From a bacterium (lineage in GTDB: Bacteria; Cyanobacteriota; Vampirovibrionia; Obscuribacterales; Obscuribacteraceae), in assembly GCA_016124935.1 (NCBI GenBank), contig WGMS01000014.1, forward strand, positions 62,001 to 126,000: DNA of 64,000 bases. Reading direction: 5' to 3'. This document shows positions 58,758 through 64,000 of this stretch, piece after piece; positions within the stretch are counted from its first letter, which is position 1, and each line of letters opens with the position of its first letter. The notes beneath the pieces are model-generated. The model was not told the DNA's origin. It saw only the letters and a program-made list of their open reading frames with translations, and searched no databases. The position numbers and the translations under genes are program-made.

Positions 58758-61286
58758 TTATCTGACCTTAAGCTCTTTCTGGAGCTTGCATTCAGTAGAG
58801 CTGGCTGCCGCCACCGGCTCCACATGCCAGATTTTGGCACAGTATTCTTCGATAGAACGATCCGAAGAGAATTTACCCATTCTAGCCACATTCAGAATAG
58901 ACATCTCGGTCCAGTGTTCACGGTTCATATAAGCCCGGCCCACTTCCATCTGACAATCTATGTAAGACTGATAATCGGCAAGGAGCAAGAACGGATCATC
59001 CTCGAGCAGAGAGTGAACCAGGGGCTCGAAGAGCTGCCGGTCTCCATCGGAAAATACGCCATCTCTGATCTGGTCGAGCACTTGTTTGAGTTTGGGATTC
59101 TCATCGTAATATTTGCGTGGTGTATAACCAGCGTCTTTGAGCTCTTGCACTTCGTCGGCTCTCAGACCGAAGAGGAAGAAGTTATCCTCTCCGACCTCTT
59201 CTCGGATTTCGATATTGGCACCGTCCATGGTGCCTATGGTGAGGGCGCCGTTGAGCGCGAATTTCATGTTGCCCGTACCGGAAGCTTCTTTGCCGGCTGT
59301 AGAGATCTGCTCGGATAAATCGGCTGCCGGATACACTTTTTGTGCAAGGGAGACATTGAAATCGGGAAGGAAAACAATCTTCATTAGATGATTCACTTCC
59401 GGATCGTTATTGACCACATCGGCCACTGAAGTGATCAATTTGATCATCAATTTGGCCATGAAGTAGCCGGGAGCGGCCTTGCCGCCGAACATAAAGGTCC
59501 TGGGCTGGAAATCCTTGGGCTTATTCTCTTTGAGGTGATTGTAAAGTGTGATTATATGAAGCACATTCAGATGCTGCCGTTTGTATTCGTGCATCCTTTT
59601 GACCTGGATATCATAAATGCTTTCAGGATCTATCTCGACTCCGGTTTTTTTCTTGACTATTTCGGCGAACTGGGTTTTCTTCTTCAGTTTGACCGCCTGC
59701 CATTTCTTCTGGAACACTTTGTCGCGAGCCAATGGTTCGAGCTTCTTGAGCTGTTTCAAATCATTGATCCAGCTATCTCCTATGACCGAAGAGATAAGCT
59801 CGGTCAATTCCGGGTTGCTCTGGGCGATCCAGCGCCTGGGGGTGACACCATTGGTTATGTTGACAAACTTCTCCGGATTGAGCTTGTAGAAATCGTTGAG
59901 GACGTTGCTCTTAAGAAGCTCGGTATGCAGCTCGGCTACTCCATTGATTCTGGAGCTTCCCACACAAGCCAGGTTGGCCATGCGCACGAACTTGCCGCCG
60001 CTTTCATCAATTAGAGAAAGGCGTGAGATCACCTCTTCGGTCATCTGGGGACGATTCTTGATCTTATCTAAGAAGCGCTGATTGATTTCGTAGATGATCT
60101 GCATATGCCTTGGAAGCAGGCTCTCCATGAGGCTGACCGGCCATTTCTCCAGCGCTTCGGGTAAGAGAGTATGGTTGGTGTAGGCGAAACAGTTTGAGGT
60201 TACATGCCAGGCTGTGTTCCAGTCGAGTCCGTGCTCGTCTATTAGAAGCCGCATCAGCTCTGGAATTGCGATAGATGGATGGGTGTCGTTCAACTGGATG
60301 ACGAAGCGTTTGTGCAGGTTCTCGACCCGGTCGTTGACCAGATGCTGGAACTGGATGATATTCTGCAAAGAGCAAGAGACGAAGAAATACTGCTGCTCAA
60401 GCCGCAGTTGCCTGCCCTGGGAGACGTTATCGTTGGGGTAGAGCACCTTTGAGATATTCTCCGACATCATCTTGTCGGTGACCGCTCCTAAATAGTCGCC
60501 CATGTTGAAGACCTGGAAATCGAAGGTGTCTGGCGCTTCCGCTCTCCAGAGCCTCAGCGTGTTCGCCGTGTTGTTTTTGAATCCGGCTATGGGAGTGTCG
60601 TAGGGGATGCCACGCACCTCTCTATCCGCTTTCCAGCGCACTCTGTAGTTGCCGTTTTCATCTTTGTAAGACTCTGTAGAACCGCCGAATTTTACGCTGA
60701 AGGCGGCTTCCGGCCTGGCCAGTTCCCAGGGGTTTCCGTATCTCAGCCAGCGGTCGGCTATTTCGACTTGCCAGCCGTCTTTTATCTCCTGGTCGAAAAT
60801 GCCGAATTCGTATCTGATACCGAATCCGATACTGGGAATATTTAAGGATGCCATCGAGTCCAGATAACAGGCCGCCAGCCGTCCCAGACCGCCGTTGCCA
60901 AGACCGGGTTCTTCTTCCAGTTCGACGATGTCCTCGAGCTTCAGACCCGCCTCCTTCAAGGCTTCTTCCATTTCATGATGAAAGCCCAGATTAATCAGGT
61001 TGTTTTCCAAATGCGGACCGAGCAGAAACTCGGCAGAGAGATAACAGACCACTCTGTGATCGCCGGAGAAATAGTTGTGGATGGTGTTTATCCATTTATT
61101 CAGGAGGCGGTCTCTGACAGTGTGGGCCACAGCCAGATAGAAGTCGTTTTTGGTGGCAATTTCTGGATACTTGCCGATGGCATAATACAGGTTGTCAGCC
61201 AGCGCCCGTCTCAGCGCACTGACGGTGACGCCGGTTCTCAAATCGTCTATCTGTGTATCCGTGTTTTCTTTAAGGCTTCCTGCCAT
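58758..61286 (-). CDS. glgP: Glycogen phosphorylase
   Basis: GT35 family; releases glucose-1-phosphate from glycogen. 842 residues, the normal length. N-terminal ELEEEPGLGNGGLGRLAACY, and the PLP-binding region EASGTGNMKFALNGALTIGT with the Schiff-base Lys near residue 675, are exact family features. ATG 61286 has GGGGA six bases upstream. With glgX it forms the degradative half of glycogen metabolism; no synthase or branching enzyme lies in this window. Confidence 0.96.
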   Translation of the reverse strand: MAGSLKENTDTQIDDLRTGVTVSALRRALADNLYYAIGKYPEIATKNDFYLAVAHTVRDRLLNKWINTIHNYFSGDHRVVCYLSAEFLLGPHLENNLINLGFHHEMEEALKEAGLKLEDIVELEEEPGLGNGGLGRLAACYLDSMASLNIPSIGFGIRYEFGIFDQEIKDGWQVEIADRWLRYGNPWELARPEAAFSVKFGGSTESYKDENGNYRVRWKADREVRGIPYDTPIAGFKNNTANTLRLWRAEAPDTFDFQVFNMGDYLGAVTDKMMSENISKVLYPNDNVSQGRQLRLEQQYFFVSCSLQNIIQFQHLVNDRVENLHKRFVIQLNDTHPSIAIPELMRLLIDEHGLDWNTAWHVTSNCFAYTNHTLLPEALEKWPVSLMESLLPRHMQIIYEINQRFLDKIKNRPQMTEEVISRLSLIDESGGKFVRMANLACVGSSRINGVAELHTELLKSNVLNDFYKLNPEKFVNITNGVTPRRWIAQSNPELTELISSVIGDSWINDLKQLKKLEPLARDKVFQKKWQAVKLKKKTQFAEIVKKKTGVEIDPESIYDIQVKRMHEYKRQHLNVLHIITLYNHLKENKPKDFQPRTFMFGGKAAPGYFMAKLMIKLITSVADVVNNDPEVNHLMKIVFLPDFNVSLAQKVYPAADLSEQISTAGKEASGTGNMKFALNGALTIGTMDGANIEIREEVGEDNFFLFGLRADEVQELKDAGYTPRKYYDENPKLKQVLDQIRDGVFSDGDRQLFEPLVHSLLEDDPFLLLADYQSYIDCQMEVGRAYMNREHWTEMSILNVARMGKFSSDRSIEEYCAKIWHVEPVAAASSTECKLQKELKVR

Positions 61287-61632
61287 GTTCTGTCCCCTGA
61301 TTGTGGAAAAGGCTTATTTCTAAAGCGAGTCGAAAAGAATATCGCATTTTTGCAATCTTTACTCGTTGTAAGGAGTCTAAAGATTGAGTTTGTTTTCGTT
61401 TTCTCGCTGAAGCCATCGCGGTAATCGCCCTGGTTGTCAATAATCCGTCGACTCTCCGTCGAATCAAGGTTATAGAGCCTCTGTTCGGTGACAGCCGGGC
61501 TGAAAAGGTCATCCGTCGGACTTTTTGAATCTAAAGGAACCATAGAATTTACTCTAAATATGATTTTGCCTGGCTAAAATGGCAGGAGCATCGGTTCTCG
61601 ATGCCAAGATTAATTTAGATCGGAGGATATCT
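61287..61632. other. Intergenic region between divergent glgP and the SLH gene
   Basis: No gene recognised. It must hold both promoters but I see no strong -35/-10 pair. A small palindrome CAGCC-G-GGCTG lies at 61492-61502, and short direct repeats CCGTCGA occur near 61447 and 61456. Confidence 0.4.
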
Positions 61633-64000
61633 ATGAAAGCTTCAGCAAAACTTGTTGCTTCCCTGGCGGCAGCATCCCTGGCGTTCAGTCTTCAGGTTGC
61701 ACCGGTATCGGCGCAATTCAACTGGGCTCAGGTTCCTGCCATGATCGACGTGCCCGGCAGAATCAGCTCCACCGAAGCTCAAATTCTAGAGGAACAAGCC
61801 GCCGGTCGTCTGAGTGCGGAAAAAGCAGCCGAGCTGAAAAAGACCCTGGATGATATCAAGGCTCTGGATATTCAATATCGTGTAGACGGTAAGCTCTCCA
61901 TAGTCGAGAGAATGAAGCTCATGCTCGAACTCGACAACCTCGGCAAAACCATTCAAGTAAGTCTCACCGAGCGCAAAGCGGCAATTACCGATGTTACCGG
62001 CAGGCAGACAGAAGTAGCTAAGAAGATCTCGGATGCTCTTGTTTCCGGTCGTTTGACCAGTCAGGAAGCAGCCGATTTCAACACCAAGCTCGCCGCTGTA
62101 AAAAGTCAGGAGAACTCTTTCAGGGCTGACGGCTCGCTTTCCACCACCGAAACGCTTCAGCTCTCTCTGGCTCTGGACCAACTGGACTCCGCCATCGAAT
62201 CCAGCTTGCGCACCCGGGTGATAGCTGACCCTGGCGTGGACGCCAAACAGGTAGAGATCGGCAAGAGAATCGACAGTCTACTTTCTGGAGGCAAAATCAC
62301 CTCTACCCAGGCGGCCACTCTGAAACAAGAGCTCTCTAGAATCGCCACCAGAGAACAGGCTTTCAAGACCTCCGGTGGTGAGCTCACCGCCGAAGAGACC
62401 CTGACTCTGGCGCTTGAGCTGGAGCGTCTCAATGCCCAGGTCGACCGCTATGACCCTGTGCAAGTCTCGACCCAGGTCAAAGGAATAGACACAAGACAGC
62501 TCGAGGTAAAGAACATCATCGCCGAAGGGCAGAGAACCGGAAAGCTTTCGGTGGCCCAGGCCGGTGAGTTCGCCCACGAATACGATCGAATCGAAGCCCT
62601 GGAAGCTATGTATCGAGTAGACGGCGGTCTCTCGGACAGCGAGATCCTTACCCTTGTAAGAGACCTCGACAACCTGCAAAAGAATGTCGAAGATTCCATT
62701 TCGAAGGCAAGCGCCACCGCTCTCAGTCTTCAAGATAGAAGAGATCTGTTGCGTAAGAAAATCACCGATGCCAAGACTACCGGCTTGCTCAAGCCCGAGA
62801 CCGTGGGCGATGAACTGCTCGCCGAACTGGCCAGGATCGAATCGAAAGAGACCTTCTACAAGCTCGACGGCAGCCTCAACGACACCGAGACCCTTATCAT
62901 CGCCGGTGATATCGACAAGCTCAACGACAAGTTCGAAGCGACAAAGCAGAAGCTGCCTTCGGTCAGTGATCGAAAAACGGCTTTGGAAGCCAAGCTAAAT
63001 GGAGCGCTGGCATCGGGCCGTCTTGAAAGCAAAGCCGCCGATGATATTCGCAACGAGATAGCTCGCATCGGTTTTCTTGAATCTACTTTCAAAGGCAATG
63101 ACGGAAACATCGATCAAAACGAGACCGTTGCTCTAAATAGAGAATATGACGGTGTGGAGAGAAAACTGACCGCTTTATTGCCGGCTCTTCCTGATATCGA
63201 TAAAATTCAGCAAGACATCAACAAAAAGATAGAGGAGGGTGCTGCAAAAGGCAAGATCAGCTCCGCTAAAGCGATGGAGCTGAAAGGCGAGTATGAGCGC
63301 ATCGCCCGTATCGAGGATGCGTTCCGCAAGACAGACAGCGCTTTAGTCGAATGGGAAGTTCTCGCCCTCAATAAAGATCTGGAAAAGCTTGGCGGGCAGG
63401 TTGATAGTCTTGTCGATTCAGAAAAAAGCTCGAATGCCGGCCATGCTTCGGAAGTGGCCATCGATACCTCCCAGGTCGCTCCTGATACCAGAGGTCATTG
63501 GGCGGAGAAGTATATCGCCATTCTTCAGCAAAGAGGCACTATCGGTGGTTTCCCCGACGGTTCTTTCAAGCCGAACAATGGTATCACCAGAGCTCAGTTC
63601 GCGGCCATCGCCATGAAAGCGCTCGGACTGCCTGAAGCCGGACGTCCCGCCAAGTTCGGGGATTTATCCAGCAAGCACTGGGCCTATAAGGCGGTGAGCG
63701 CCGTCAGCGAAGCAGGTCTGGTCGGCGGTTATCCCGATGGAAGCTTCAGACCGGAAGACAAGATCACCCGCGCCCAGGCTTTCGTCATCCTCTCGAAAGC
63801 GCTGAACAAAACCGATGATGACGTTAAAGTATTGGATCGTTATAAAGACGGCAACAAAGTTGCCGCCTGGGCCATACCCAGTGTGGCCAAAGCGGCCAAC
63901 GCCGGCATCCTGGTCAACTATCCCGACGCGTATCAGATCCGTCCGGGAGATGAAGCAACGAGAGCGGAAGTGGCTGCCCTCACCTACCAGACCATGTCTA
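61633..64000 (+). CDS. SLH-domain envelope protein with seven helical repeats, partial
   Basis: Runs off the right edge; 789 residues visible. A signal peptide (MKASAKLVASLAAASLAFSL, cut near VSAQ) precedes seven consecutive repeats of about 75 residues, each a long helix, a GxLs/A-type turn, and a short loop like DGSLSTTETL, DGKLSIVERM or NDGNIDQNETV. These loops resemble the second half of an EF-hand loop. At about residue 615 come three SLH domains: HWAEKYIAILQQRGTIGGFP, HWAYKAVSAVSEAGLVGGYP, and a third with AWAIPSVAKAANAGILVNYP. SLH domains bind secondary cell-wall polymers or peptidoglycan, tying the outer membrane to the wall in cyanobacteria. AGGAGG-like CGGAGG lies about seven bases before ATG 61633. 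Confidence 0.88.
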   Translation, partial: MKASAKLVASLAAASLAFSLQVAPVSAQFNWAQVPAMIDVPGRISSTEAQILEEQAAGRLSAEKAAELKKTLDDIKALDIQYRVDGKLSIVERMKLMLELDNLGKTIQVSLTERKAAITDVTGRQTEVAKKISDALVSGRLTSQEAADFNTKLAAVKSQENSFRADGSLSTTETLQLSLALDQLDSAIESSLRTRVIADPGVDAKQVEIGKRIDSLLSGGKITSTQAATLKQELSRIATREQAFKTSGGELTAEETLTLALELERLNAQVDRYDPVQVSTQVKGIDTRQLEVKNIIAEGQRTGKLSVAQAGEFAHEYDRIEALEAMYRVDGGLSDSEILTLVRDLDNLQKNVEDSISKASATALSLQDRRDLLRKKITDAKTTGLLKPETVGDELLAELARIESKETFYKLDGSLNDTETLIIAGDIDKLNDKFEATKQKLPSVSDRKTALEAKLNGALASGRLESKAADDIRNEIARIGFLESTFKGNDGNIDQNETVALNREYDGVERKLTALLPALPDIDKIQQDINKKIEEGAAKGKISSAKAMELKGEYERIARIEDAFRKTDSALVEWEVLALNKDLEKLGGQVDSLVDSEKSSNAGHASEVAIDTSQVAPDTRGHWAEKYIAILQQRGTIGGFPDGSFKPNNGITRAQFAAIAMKALGLPEAGRPAKFGDLSSKHWAYKAVSAVSEAGLVGGYPDGSFRPEDKITRAQAFVILSKALNKTDDDVKVLDRYKDGNKVAAWAIPSVAKAANAGILVNYPDAYQIRPGDEATRAEVAALTYQTMS

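Noticed and set aside
1..64000. CRISPR arrays, tRNA or rRNA genes, insertion sequences, prophage genes
   Set aside because: I scanned the intergenic stretches for regularly spaced repeats, T-loop-like GTTCGA sequences with matching acceptor arms, and transposase or integrase motifs, and found none convincing.

Overview
The window looks like a chromosomal stretch of a non-photosynthetic cyanobacterial relative (Vampirovibrionia/Melainabacteria, most likely Obscuribacterales). This is an inference from gene content, not from a database match. The indicators are a didermic cell-envelope set (KpsF-type arabinose-5-phosphate isomerase, TonB-C-like modules, many lipoproteins, a cyanobacterial-style SLH-domain protein), a complete minCDE-rodA cluster, polyphosphate kinase beside glycogen-degrading enzymes, UbiA-type prenyltransferases, a haem c lipoprotein, and several large PknB-type Ser/Thr kinases with different C-terminal sensor modules. 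I found no rRNA, tRNA, insertion sequence, prophage or CRISPR array. Genes are dense and lie on both strands.

Layout. 0.3-5.2 kb: a PBP4-type carboxypeptidase, a thioredoxin-fold membrane protein, a hotdog thioesterase, and an oxidative-stress module (rubrerythrin plus a Fur/PerR-family regulator) whose two promoters carry the same 15-bp palindrome. 5.3-11.4 kb: a quinone oxidoreductase-like protein, an MnmC-like methyltransferase, a zinc-ribbon protein, a kinase with leucine-rich repeats, and a DUF1573/cytochrome c lipoprotein. 11.7-23.1 kb: a TPR kinase, a divergent pair of envelope proteins sharing an apparently undescribed domain (one fused to TraB/GumN and TonB-C-like modules), a sigma-70-like protein without region 4, KpsF, and a kinase with a PQQ propeller.

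23.1-37.3 kb: a UbiA prenyltransferase, then on the minus strand minC-minD-minE-rodA followed by a tightly packed six-gene cluster: UbiA-like, rifampicin-phosphotransferase-like dikinase, DUF3419/BtaA-like, phytol/dolichol-kinase-like, GNAT-like and OleC-like AMP ligase. I read this cluster as a candidate uncharacterised membrane-lipid or isoprenoid-modification pathway. 37.5-47.4 kb: an APC permease, a MeaB GTPase, a secreted KKGxFG-repeat protein, NagA, a membrane-anchored MshEN-like (possible c-di-GMP) protein with a poly-Glu hinge, a TPR protein, a fusion of sigma-70 region 4 to a superfamily 1 helicase, and a solitary Dam-type methylase.

47.4-64 kb: polyphosphate kinase with a PQQ lipoprotein and a tandem universal stress protein in one operon, GlgX, small membrane proteins, a second tandem Usp, a TPR protein, glycogen phosphorylase, and a large SLH protein with seven internal helical repeats that runs off the window. 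Polyphosphate synthesis, glycogen breakdown and stress proteins together fit an organism that cycles energy reserves. The strongest novelty candidates are the lipid-like cluster, the split sigma-factor modules (region 2-3 alone; region 4 fused to a helicase), the shared envelope domain, and the MshEN-like protein.
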